NCBI GenBank assembly: GCA_043744615.1 | Contig: JAYTUJ010000054.1 | Coordinates: forward strand, 1 to 15,834 | Direction of reading: 5' to 3' | Length of the DNA: 15,834 nucleotides | Origin: JAYTUJ01 sp043744615 | Lineage (GTDB): Bacteria > Patescibacteriota > Minisyncoccia > Phycocordibacterales > CAIRYW01 | Shown: piece by piece, positions 7,935 through 15,061 of the stretch | Layout: each line of letters opens with the position of its first letter | How positions within the stretch are numbered: position 1 is the stretch's first letter | Program-made: the position numbers and the translations under genes | Notes under the pieces: generated by a model | Databases searched by the model: none | What the model saw: the letters and a program-made list of their open reading frames with translations, nothing else | What the model was told of the DNA's origin: nothing

Positions 7935-8833
7935 CGGTTCATTTTAACAGATTTTTCAATAAAATCGTAGATCTTTTGAACATCAGTAAAACGGCCAGAT
8001 TGTGTTGAACCAAGAACAGCTATTCCGTATTTGTGTCCTTGTATATTTATGGCAACAGTTAGATTTCCATTTGCCAACGGCGTATAACCAGTTTTTGATG
8101 CAACCATATCGGGCATATTATCAGTGATTATATTTGTATTTTTTGCGGTGTATAAAACTTTATTTTCTGATTGGTATATTACCAAACTATTTTTTGATGC
8201 AGCAAAAAATTTTGGATATTGATCTGCAAGAATTGTAATTAATTGTGCCACAGAACAGGCACTTCCATATCCTCCTGATTTTGTTTTACTTACGTCAAGT
8301 CCAGTTGAGTTGTAAAACTTCAAATCCGGTAAGCCAAGTTCTTGAGCAAGCATATTCATATTTTGCACTAAACTAATTGAGCTTTTTGCATTGTAAGCTT
8401 TTTCAATTGCAAAGGCAGCTTGATTTGATGATGCAGTGATCATTATTTGTGTCAGATCAATCAGTTTCCATTTTTCTATTGAAATAATTGCAACAAGTGA
8501 AGCTTTTACAATTCTTGTCTCAGAAAATTCTGTTGAAGCAGCAAGGGCTGTCATTAATTTTGTGATTGATGCAAGAGGAAGAATGTCGTAGCCTTTGTCA
8601 GAATAAATTACTTTTTGATTTTCAACATCAAATACACATGTACTTGAGGCAAGCGTTTCTATTTTTTGATCAGGTTGAAAAATAATCTTTGGCTCAGTTG
8701 AAGTTGAGCTTGCGTGAGTAATATAAAAAGACGCTAAAAAAAGACTAGTTGCTAGAAGTAGAATTACCCTCTTCAATAACTTCTTTTGTGCTTGAGTTTG
8801 AGACTGAAGCATCATTTTGTTTTTCTGAAGCAT
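7931..8833 (-). CDS. D-alanyl-D-alanine carboxypeptidase, peptidase S11 family
   Basis: This exported penicillin-binding DD-carboxypeptidase trims the terminal D-Ala from peptidoglycan stem peptides. The active-site triad motifs are present in order: SITK (89-92, nucleophile S89), SSN (135-137) and KTG (247-249). A basic KKLLKR stretch (17-22) and hydrophobic core (23-37) form a signal peptide or uncleaved anchor. The C-terminal PBP5-type beta domain is absent (300 residues in total), so it is a minimal catalytic form. The first ATG at 8833 gives an 89-bp overlap with scpB. ATGs at 8815 and 8812, or a TTG at 8776 just before the signal core, are alternatives; every option that keeps the signal overlaps scpB. 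It leads directly into mraY. I leave the symbol blank because dacA, dacB and dacF types cannot be separated. Confidence 0.9.
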   Translation of the reverse strand: MLQKNKMMLQSQTQAQKKLLKRVILLLATSLFLASFYITHASSTSTEPKIIFQPDQKIETLASSTCVFDVENQKVIYSDKGYDILPLASITKLMTALAASTEFSETRIVKASLVAIISIEKWKLIDLTQIMITASSNQAAFAIEKAYNAKSSISLVQNMNMLAQELGLPDLKFYNSTGLDVSKTKSGGYGSACSVAQLITILADQYPKFFAASKNSLVIYQSENKVLYTAKNTNIITDNMPDMVASKTGYTPLANGNLTVAINIQGHKYGIAVLGSTQSGRFTDVQKIYDFIEKSVKMNR

Positions 8834-9344
8834 AAGATTCTATATTATTAATAATCTGTGCATATTCGGGCATGTGAGAAATTTCGGTAATTCCTAAATG
8901 TTGAAGCAAATCAGTTGTTGCCCGATAAATAAAAGAACGTTGATCATCGGGGTCTGCTAATTTTTCAACAAGCCCTCGAGTCATGAGGTTTCGTAAAATA
9001 AATTGTGAATTAACTCCTCGAATTGAATCAATCACACTTCGTTTAATTGGGCCTTTATAAATAACAATTGCTAATGTTTCAAGTGCCGGTTTACTAAGGT
9101 CTTTGCTAAGCTCTTCTTTTGCTATTTTTTCGAGCAAAACACCTGCGTCTTTGTGTGTTGCGAGCATAACAGATTCTGCATGTTGAATTAACGAAATGCC
9201 TCGGTTTAATAGTTTTTCAGAAAGAATTGATATTGCCTTTTTTATTTCTTCAGAAGAAACCTCAAGTATACGAGAAAGCTCTGTAATGGTTACAGGTTCG
9301 CCTTTAAAAAACAGTATTGATTCGATAAGGACGTCTAAGTTCAT
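8745..9344 (-). CDS. scpB: Segregation and condensation protein ScpB
   Basis: ScpB is the winged-helix (kite) partner of ScpA in the SMC condensin that organises and separates chromosomes. The 199-residue protein has two tandem winged-helix domains: about 1-75, starting MNLDVLIESILFFKGEPV, and about 80-160, with LSKPALETLAIVIYKGPI (83-100) and SIRGVNSQFILRNLMTRGLV (107-126). The last 30 residues are Ser/Glu/Asn-rich and probably disordered; this tail is encoded by the DNA that overlaps the carboxypeptidase start. scpB starts 30 bases after scpA ends and has its own near-consensus promoter, so the ScpB supply may be partly independent of ScpA. It ends in TAG. Confidence 0.95.
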   Translation of the reverse strand: MNLDVLIESILFFKGEPVTITELSRILEVSSEEIKKAISILSEKLLNRGISLIQHAESVMLATHKDAGVLLEKIAKEELSKDLSKPALETLAIVIYKGPIKRSVIDSIRGVNSQFILRNLMTRGLVEKLADPDDQRSFIYRATTDLLQHLGITEISHMPEYAQIINNIESYASEKQNDASVSNSSTKEVIEEGNSTSSN

Positions 9345-9350
9345 AGTTTT

Positions 9351-9378
9351 ATTATACCCTGTATTACCCTTTTGTTAA
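9351..9378 (-). promoter_or_regulatory. Near-consensus sigma70-type promoter, leaderless scpB start
   Basis: On the minus strand TTAACA (9373-9378), a 16-base spacer and TATAAT (9351-9356) are followed by exactly six bases and then the ATG of scpB at 9344. This puts the likely transcription start at the start codon. The -35 box overlaps the scpA stop codon. The spacer holds two imperfect copies of AGGGTAATA. Of the promoters in the window this has the best consensus match, and it would also feed the downstream wall-synthesis genes. Confidence 0.65.
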
Positions 9379-10118
9379 TTGTACTTAGGCACATCAATTT
9401 TATCAGTTTCAATATCAATATCACTAAATAAGTTGCTTTGGGTCACGGCAATCATTCCTTGTTTTACTAGTTCAAGTAAAGCTAAAAACCCCACAATAAT
9501 ATTGTATTTTTCTTCGCGAGTTACAGGACCACTTTTGTGTTTTGCAAATTCTTTAAATGAGAACGAAAGCGATTTGCTAATTCTGTCGGTCAATTGATCC
9601 ATCATTTCTTCAAGAGAAACTATTTTTCGGATGACAGCTTTTGCAACAATTTCTTTTTTAGGAAAACTTTGGATAACTCTTTTAATTGCTTCAAACATTC
9701 CCTCTTTATTTGTTTGTGGATCAGGAGCAAACACAGGTTGGGTGATGATCACACTTCGTGTGTGTAATACGTTTTTACCAAACATATTTTTTACGTGAAC
9801 CGAAAGTTCTTTTATTTTTTGATATTCTTTGAGTCTACGTTCGAGTTCTTCGATACTTTGTTCTTCTTCTTGAGAAAGATTAAGTTGAGGAAGTAATGAA
9901 CGAGATTTAATTAAAAGAAGTGTTGAAGCAATTAAAATAAATTGTGCACTTTCGCTAATTGGAAATTGATTTACATTTTGAATATATTTTATGTAATCGT
10001 CGGTTACTTGAGAAAGTGAAATTTCATTTATAAATAATTTCTTTTTTTCTACCAAAGACAAAAGTAAATCAAGAGGCCCTTCAAATATTTCTGTTTTTAC
10101 GGTAAAACTAGATGTCAT
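9375..10118 (-). CDS. scpA: Segregation and condensation protein ScpA (kleisin)
   Basis: ScpA is the kleisin subunit that bridges the SMC heads and binds ScpB. The 247-residue protein opens with the family signature FEGPLDLLLSLVEKKKLFI (12-30) and DDYIKYI, followed by the helix ASTLLLIKSRSLLP (64-77) and an acidic linker (SQEEEQSIEELE, 82-93). The C-terminal winged helix (about 170-235) contains IIVGFLALLELVKQG, which contacts the SMC cap. The length is normal for bacterial ScpA. It begins one base after the aspS stop, so its translation is probably coupled to aspS. No smc gene is in this window. Confidence 0.95.
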   Translation of the reverse strand: MTSSFTVKTEIFEGPLDLLLSLVEKKKLFINEISLSQVTDDYIKYIQNVNQFPISESAQFILIASTLLLIKSRSLLPQLNLSQEEEQSIEELERRLKEYQKIKELSVHVKNMFGKNVLHTRSVIITQPVFAPDPQTNKEGMFEAIKRVIQSFPKKEIVAKAVIRKIVSLEEMMDQLTDRISKSLSFSFKEFAKHKSGPVTREEKYNIIVGFLALLELVKQGMIAVTQSNLFSDIDIETDKIDVPKYN

Positions 10119-10119
10119 T

Positions 10120-11535
10120 TTATTTTTTCTTTGGCAATTCGATACCGAGTTCTTTGAGTTGTTTGTCTGAAACTGTTAACGGTGCATCCATCATAAGATC
10201 TTTTCCTTCCCCTGTTTTTGCAAAGGCAATAACTTCTCGAATATTCGGTTCTTGTTCCAAAAGCATCATTAATCGATCAAATCCCCACGCAATTCCACCA
10301 TGTGGTGGAGCACCAAATGAAAGCGCTTTAAGCATGTGTCCAAAATTTGTATTTATTTTTTCTTCACTATAACCCATGATTTCAAAAGAAGTTTTTTGGT
10401 CTTCTGGTTTATGATGTCGAATGCTTCCTCCACCAATTTCATATCCGTTTACGGTAATGTCGTATTGCGTAGTTAGAATATCACCGATATTTTTTTTATT
10501 TCGAAAATCTTCCATTGATTTTTCTTGAGGTTTTGAAAATGGGTTGTGGGTAAAGGTCCATTCTCCTGTTCCATCAATATTGTCTTCACTTGTTTTTTCA
10601 AATGCCGGAAAATCAGTTACCCATAAAAAGGCTAAAAGATTTGAGTCGTTTCTATCTTCTCGAATATCTGGGCGATCGTTTCCATACTTTTCAATTGCCT
10701 CTTTGTAAGTTATTCGCGGAAATGGAATTTGCTGGATTCGTTTTTCAGGATACAGTTTTGTAACTACTTCGATAAGTAATTCTTCGTTAAGACTCATCAC
10801 ATCTTCTGGTTCAACAAAAGACATTTCGAGGTCGAGTTGTGTAAACTCTGGTTGTCGGTCGCCTCGAGTGTCTTCGTCTCGCATACAATGAGCAAATTGA
10901 AAATATTTTTCAAACCCTCCAACCATTAAAAGTTGTTTGTACTGTTGTGGTGATTGTGGAAGTGCGTAAAATTTTCCTTTATAAATTCGAGAAGGAACTA
11001 AATAAGAACGTGAACCCTCTGGGGTGGGTGCAGACATAAGCGGAGTTTCAATTTCACAAAAACCTTTTTCCGAAAGATAGTCTCGAACAAATTTTTGAAC
11101 TTTAAATCGATTGCGGATATTTTTTTGTAATCGTGCTCGACGTAAATCGACGAATCGGTATTCAAGTCGTTTTGCTTCGTCGATTTCGATTCCTTCTGTA
11201 TAAATATCAATCGGTAATGTTTCTGAGGCGTTTAAAATTTCAATCTTTAAAATTTCAAGTTCGATGTCACCGTTTTGTTTATCTGCTTGAATGTTTCGTT
11301 CTGGTCGTTTGTTTACTTTTCCAGTAACTGAGACAACCCATTCAGATCGAAGTTTCTCGCCCACTTCGTGGGCGTCTTTTGCATTTGGTAAGATAACACC
11401 TTGAATTTTCCCTGACATATCGCGAAACTCAAAGAAAATCATTTTTCCTTGATCACGACGAACATCAACCCATCCAGAAATTAAAACTTCTTGATCAATA
11501 TAGCCCTGTAAATCTTTTATGTATGTTCGTTTCAT
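10120..11535 (-). CDS. aspS: Compact aspartyl-tRNA synthetase lacking the GAD domain
   Basis: This class IIb enzyme charges tRNA-Asp. Residues 1-105 form the OB-fold anticodon-binding domain (GWVDVRRDQGKMIFFEFRD, 21-39). The catalytic core has TPEGSRSYLVPSR (171-183), the QSPQ aspartate-binding motif (194-197), class II motif 2 FAHCMRDEDTRGDRQPEFTQ (214-233) and motif 3 GGIAWGFDRLMML (413-425). The sequence is clearly the bacterial type, yet it has only 471 residues against roughly 590 in typical bacteria. The reason is visible: YGNDRPDIR (284-292) is followed after about ten residues by FLWVTDFPAFE (303-313), so the GAD insertion normally found between them is missing. Q29 replaces the residue (often His or Leu) that bears on tRNA-Asn discrimination. 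It starts 19 bases after trpS. Confidence 0.96.
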   Translation of the reverse strand: MKRTYIKDLQGYIDQEVLISGWVDVRRDQGKMIFFEFRDMSGKIQGVILPNAKDAHEVGEKLRSEWVVSVTGKVNKRPERNIQADKQNGDIELEILKIEILNASETLPIDIYTEGIEIDEAKRLEYRFVDLRRARLQKNIRNRFKVQKFVRDYLSEKGFCEIETPLMSAPTPEGSRSYLVPSRIYKGKFYALPQSPQQYKQLLMVGGFEKYFQFAHCMRDEDTRGDRQPEFTQLDLEMSFVEPEDVMSLNEELLIEVVTKLYPEKRIQQIPFPRITYKEAIEKYGNDRPDIREDRNDSNLLAFLWVTDFPAFEKTSEDNIDGTGEWTFTHNPFSKPQEKSMEDFRNKKNIGDILTTQYDITVNGYEIGGGSIRHHKPEDQKTSFEIMGYSEEKINTNFGHMLKALSFGAPPHGGIAWGFDRLMMLLEQEPNIREVIAFAKTGEGKDLMMDAPLTVSDKQLKELGIELPKKK

Positions 11536-11554
11536 ATAAAATATTTTTGTATTT

Positions 11555-12496
11555 TTATTCGCTTACTCCAATCATCTTTCGTACCAACTTCATTTTTTCT
11601 TGTGCCTGCTCTTTTGCTTTTTTTGCTCCATCTTCGAGAACTTTTTTTATAATACTTCTGTCTTTTGCAAGTTCTTCTCGCTTATCACGCATCGGTTTTA
11701 TAAATGTTTTTAAATCTTCAATCAACGCTTCTTTTAGTGCTTTGTATTTTCCTTCATTTTCAGCATACAGTTTATCGAGTTCATCTTTAGGTTTTAGTAA
11801 TGCATGAATGGCATATACGTTTTCAGGTTTTCCTCCTGAAGAATCAGTAACAATAGACATGACCGATTTTTGAATTTCTTCATCTGTTGCAAATAGTCCA
11901 ATAGTATTAGCATAGCTTTTACTCATTTTTCGTCCATCTGTTCCTGGTACAACAGCAACATCAGTAATAATTTTTTCTTGAGGAAGTGTAAACGTTTCTC
12001 CAAATATTCGATTAAATTTTTCTGCAGTATCACGAGCAAACTCGACATGTTGTTTTTGGTCTTGTCCAACTGGCACAATATCTGGACCATATAAAAGAAT
12101 ATCCGCTGCCATTAACATTGGATAGTTAAAAGTACCAACACTAATTTCTTTGTTTTTTGCTTCAGCATCTTTGAATGCATGTGCGCGCATCAGATACGGC
12201 ATTGTCGTGATCGTATCAAAAATCCAACAAAGTTCGGTGTGTTCACAAATATCTGACTGTTTAAATATTATTGTCTTAGCAGGATCTAAACCAATCGCAA
12301 GAAAATCCAGAAGCATTTCTTCGGTCATTTCACGCATTTGTTTTGCGTCTTGAATAAAATTTAAAGAGTGATAGTCGGCTATCATACACATTGCATTGTA
12401 TTCGTGTTGATAATCAACCCACTGTTTCATTGCGCCGAAGTAGTTTCCAATATGAGGTTTTCCTGTTGGTTTGATTCCTGAAAGTAATTTTTTCAT
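11555..12496 (-). CDS. trpS: Tryptophanyl-tRNA synthetase
   Basis: This class Ic synthetase charges tRNA-Trp with tryptophan. From the ATG at 12496 it is 313 residues, normal for the bacterial enzyme. SGIKPTGKPHIGNYFGAM (6-23) contains the HIGN form of the HIGH motif and GRKMSKSYANT (188-198) holds KMSKS. PVGQDQKQHVEFARD (142-156) is the family's conserved ATP/dimer segment. The C-terminal tail is a highly charged helix (about 245-313). A TTG at 12523 would add nine residues (MGYHRKYIH) that are not part of the conserved fold, so I prefer the ATG. It starts 33 bases after the histidine kinase gene. Confidence 0.97.
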   Translation of the reverse strand: MKKLLSGIKPTGKPHIGNYFGAMKQWVDYQHEYNAMCMIADYHSLNFIQDAKQMREMTEEMLLDFLAIGLDPAKTIIFKQSDICEHTELCWIFDTITTMPYLMRAHAFKDAEAKNKEISVGTFNYPMLMAADILLYGPDIVPVGQDQKQHVEFARDTAEKFNRIFGETFTLPQEKIITDVAVVPGTDGRKMSKSYANTIGLFATDEEIQKSVMSIVTDSSGGKPENVYAIHALLKPKDELDKLYAENEGKYKALKEALIEDLKTFIKPMRDKREELAKDRSIIKKVLEDGAKKAKEQAQEKMKLVRKMIGVSE

Positions 12497-12529
12497 ATGT
12501 ATATATTTTCTATGGTACCCCAAATAAGC

Positions 12530-13918
12530 TTATTTTTCAACAGTATTAAGCTCTACGGTAAATGTTGAGCCTTTACCCTTCCCTTTTGAATCAACCCATA
12601 CACGCCCGTGATGAGCTTCTACAAGTTGTTTTACGAGATATAAGCCTAATCCGGTACCTTTTACGTTAACTTTGTTTGCATCTTGCGACCGATTAAATTT
12701 TTGAAATAATTTGGTAATCATTTCGGGTTCAATACCGATTCCATTATCTGAAATAGAAAGACAAACTTTTACTCCAGTTTTTTTAAGAGTAATTATAATG
12801 TTACCTTTCGGACTGTATTTAATTGAATTATCAAGTAAGTTTGAGACGACTTGTTTTAGTTTTCCTTGATCAGCATTTACCAAATATGTTTGAGTTGCAT
12901 CAAGATCGATTGTTGAAGTCATCTCTGCTTTTTGTATGACGGGAATATATTCGGTATGTACTTGTTTTACAAGAGTGCCTAAATCAAATGTTGTAAAATC
13001 ATATTTCATTCCTCCTTGTTCAATACGAGAAATATCAAGATAGTCGTTTACAAGTACAACCAAGTTTTCCGTTGAAGAAAAGATTGTTGAAACAGCATCT
13101 TTAATTTGAGGACTTGTTTCTCCAAAATCACCCTCAATAATCATTGAAGAATATCCTTTAATTGAAGTAAGTGGTCCACGTAATTGGTGTGACGCTAAAG
13201 AAAGAAATTCTGATTTTTGTCGATCAAGTTGATGAAGATTTTCATTGGCTAATTCTAGTTTACTATTTGTTGCTTTTAATTCGCGATACAAGTATGACTT
13301 ATTGAGTGCGACTGAAATAATATCTACGACACTAGAAATTGATTCTTTTTCATATTGGGTCAAATTTTCAAATGGTCTGTTGAGACAAAATATAAAAGTT
13401 CCAATAGCTTCTCCTTCAATAATCAGAGGATACCCAGATAAGGCTTTAATGTTTGATCGTTCAGTGAGAGTCTTTAAGTTTTCAGGGGAAATACAATTAC
13501 TCCAAATTCCTAAATCACTCACATGACTCTCGAGTTTGTTTTGCAGTATCTTTTTAAAGAAATCATTTTCATTAACATTGGGAATAACACAACTGAATGA
13601 ACAATTATAATCCTTCTGTGCTTTTTCGAGTCGATTTGAAGTCACTAACGCCAAAGGGCTAATATTGTTTTTTGTATCATCTAATACAAAAATACTTACA
13701 AGTTCAAATTCAAGAGTGTCCCGAACAGTTTCTGACATCTCTGCACTTAATTGTTCGGGGTCAAGGGTAAGAATGCTAATTTGATATAACTTTCTAAGGA
13801 GTGAAAATATTTTATTTTTTTCAGCAAGTTCACTATTCTGTTTGTACAGGTTTTCGGTAATCGATTTAAAATCATTATTTAAATCACTCGATTTTTTTTT
13901 GTTAAATGAAAAAAGCAT
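12530..13918 (-). CDS. Cytosolic GAF-domain sensor histidine kinase
   Basis: A 462-residue kinase with no transmembrane segment. An N-terminal helix (about 15-45) leads to a GAF-like sensory domain (about 50-205). A coiled linker (207-235) joins it to the HisKA dimerisation domain, with phospho-acceptor H244 in FLSLASHQLRGPL. The HATPase_c domain follows with all boxes: N-box at 357-366 (N360, N364), G1 DNGIGI (391-396), F-box LFQKF (404-408) and G2 GTGLGL (421-426). All residues needed for autophosphorylation are present. The GAF domain has several Cys (106, 110, 142), but no clear haem or metal site can be claimed. No response regulator is nearby. The gene follows the 94-residue protein after nine bases, so that protein and the membrane protein upstream are likely partners. 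Confidence 0.93.
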   Translation of the reverse strand: MLFSFNKKKSSDLNNDFKSITENLYKQNSELAEKNKIFSLLRKLYQISILTLDPEQLSAEMSETVRDTLEFELVSIFVLDDTKNNISPLALVTSNRLEKAQKDYNCSFSCVIPNVNENDFFKKILQNKLESHVSDLGIWSNCISPENLKTLTERSNIKALSGYPLIIEGEAIGTFIFCLNRPFENLTQYEKESISSVVDIISVALNKSYLYRELKATNSKLELANENLHQLDRQKSEFLSLASHQLRGPLTSIKGYSSMIIEGDFGETSPQIKDAVSTIFSSTENLVVLVNDYLDISRIEQGGMKYDFTTFDLGTLVKQVHTEYIPVIQKAEMTSTIDLDATQTYLVNADQGKLKQVVSNLLDNSIKYSPKGNIIITLKKTGVKVCLSISDNGIGIEPEMITKLFQKFNRSQDANKVNVKGTGLGLYLVKQLVEAHHGRVWVDSKGKGKGSTFTVELNTVEK

Positions 13919-13927
13919 TACTAAAAA

Positions 13928-14212
13928 TTATTTTAAACTCGAAGGAATTTCTTCAGATGGAAGATCTGCAATTAATGTTGAAGCCGCTTCCTTACAAACT
14001 TCATGCGAAGCTTTACCGAAAAATTGTTCGTATTGTTGAACTAATTGGTTTATGACTTCTCGATTATCTTTTCCTTCTAAAGATAATAAACCTTTTGTTG
14101 GATCAATAATATGAATACCTTCTACTTTATCTGCTTCAGTCCATGCAACGGGCCCAATAATAAGCTCTTGCTCAAGAATTATTTTTTTTGCAATTTGATC
14201 TAGGATTGTCAT
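13928..14212 (-). CDS. Small soluble protein of unknown function, signalling-module partner
   Basis: A 94-residue acidic protein from the ATG at 14212; an upstream TTG at 14221 would add three residues, and the ATG starts ten bases after the membrane-protein stop. The sequence alternates helix (residues 3-30, ILDQIAKKIILEQELIIGP), a short beta hairpin (33-52, with VEGIHI and LLSLEG) and a second helical part (55-75, VINQLVQQYEQFFGKAS, then HEVCKEAA). It has no signal peptide, membrane segment or known catalytic motif. I recall related small proteins in Patescibacteria but no assigned function. Its place between a polytopic membrane protein and a soluble histidine kinase suggests an adaptor linking the two, or a regulator of the kinase. 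That role is an inference from order and spacing. Confidence 0.75.
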   Translation of the reverse strand: MTILDQIAKKIILEQELIIGPVAWTEADKVEGIHIIDPTKGLLSLEGKDNREVINQLVQQYEQFFGKASHEVCKEAASTLIADLPSEEIPSSLK

Positions 14213-14222
14213 AAATATCAAA

Positions 14223-15035
14223 TTAATTTTGACTTCTTAATTCTTTAAAGACCCTACCAATAAATATAATTGCGATTGTCATGAAAAAATATGATAGCGC
14301 ATAAATGTAATCTCCGTAACCTCCTACCAGCCAAGTTCCTTGGTTTGATTGGAATAAAAAGTTGTAATCACAAATATATTGGAAGATAAGTGCTGCAAGG
14401 AATAATGTTACAGGTCGTTTCATTCTTCCTCCTAAAGATTTCCATGAGAATAATAAAGTTAAAATAGCGATAGAAATATAAACAGCTTGACCTAATGGGT
14501 ATCCGAAATCTAAAAATATTTTAAGTGGTTGGGTTAAATCAAATGCGTAACCTTTTAGAAATACAAGATATGATAAAAATAATACGATGAATGGAATAAA
14601 AAAGGCTTGAATCTTTTTATCAAATGTTTTAAGAGAAATTCTCACTCCTGAAACGTTTGCTAAAAGAATACAGCCGTAAATGTACATTGGAATACTTCCA
14701 AAGAAACCAATATCACCTAAGGATGGATACGGTGCTTCAATTTTTGCAAACAAGTTGTAATAGCTATAAACAGTCTGACCAAATACTTGAAATAATAATC
14801 CTATTGAAAACGCGAGGATTGCCCTTCCCAGTTTACTTTTGTAACCTCCCCAGTGTGAAGAAATAAAGAAACCGCTGATTGCTCCCCATAATGCAAGAAG
14901 TTGATATGATGACCCCCAAATGTATTTGTGAGGAGTTAGTGCTTCATCAGAATTAAATGGTTGTAGAACTATCCACCATATAGTTAAAATAATAAGTAAA
15001 ATAATTGCAACCCAATTTTTTTTATCTGATCTCAT
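14223..15035 (-). CDS. Eight-helix integral membrane protein resembling sensor membrane domains
   Basis: A 270-residue polytopic protein with about eight transmembrane helices (roughly 8-25, 38-59, 69-93, 104-126, 142-163, 180-199, 206-228 and 242-263). Two patterns, YPSLGDIGFF (103-112) and DYNFLFQSNQGTW with GDYIYALSYF toward the C-terminus, resemble membrane regions found N-terminal to GGDEF, EAL or kinase domains in bacterial sensors. Here no output domain follows; the protein stops after a short basic tail. The next genes are a small soluble protein and a histidine kinase without membrane helices, which suggests a sensor whose membrane part is a separate polypeptide. The ATG at 15035 lies six bases after a perfect TATAAT. 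The resemblance is by motif only, and the ligand is unknown. Confidence 0.75.
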   Translation of the reverse strand: MRSDKKNWVAIILLIILTIWWIVLQPFNSDEALTPHKYIWGSSYQLLALWGAISGFFISSHWGGYKSKLGRAILAFSIGLLFQVFGQTVYSYYNLFAKIEAPYPSLGDIGFFGSIPMYIYGCILLANVSGVRISLKTFDKKIQAFFIPFIVLFLSYLVFLKGYAFDLTQPLKIFLDFGYPLGQAVYISIAILTLLFSWKSLGGRMKRPVTLFLAALIFQYICDYNFLFQSNQGTWLVGGYGDYIYALSYFFMTIAIIFIGRVFKELRSQN

Positions 15036-15041
15036 GAATTT

Positions 15042-15047
15042 ATTATA
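15042..15047 (-). promoter_or_regulatory. Perfect -10 box, predicted leaderless start of the signalling module
   Basis: The minus strand reads TATAAT six bases before the ATG at 15035, the same spacing seen before scpB and the 79-residue membrane protein. No clear -35 hexamer is found 16-18 bases upstream. It lies in the 26-base gap after the DUF2156 gene and would launch the three-gene signalling module and the genes beyond. Confidence 0.5.
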
Positions 15048-15061
15048 CCTTGCTATTAAAT

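Noticed and set aside
12497..12523. TTG start giving trpS nine extra residues
   Set aside because: The ATG at 12496 directly precedes the conserved KKLLSGIKPTG start of the family, and the extension adds no conserved sequence.
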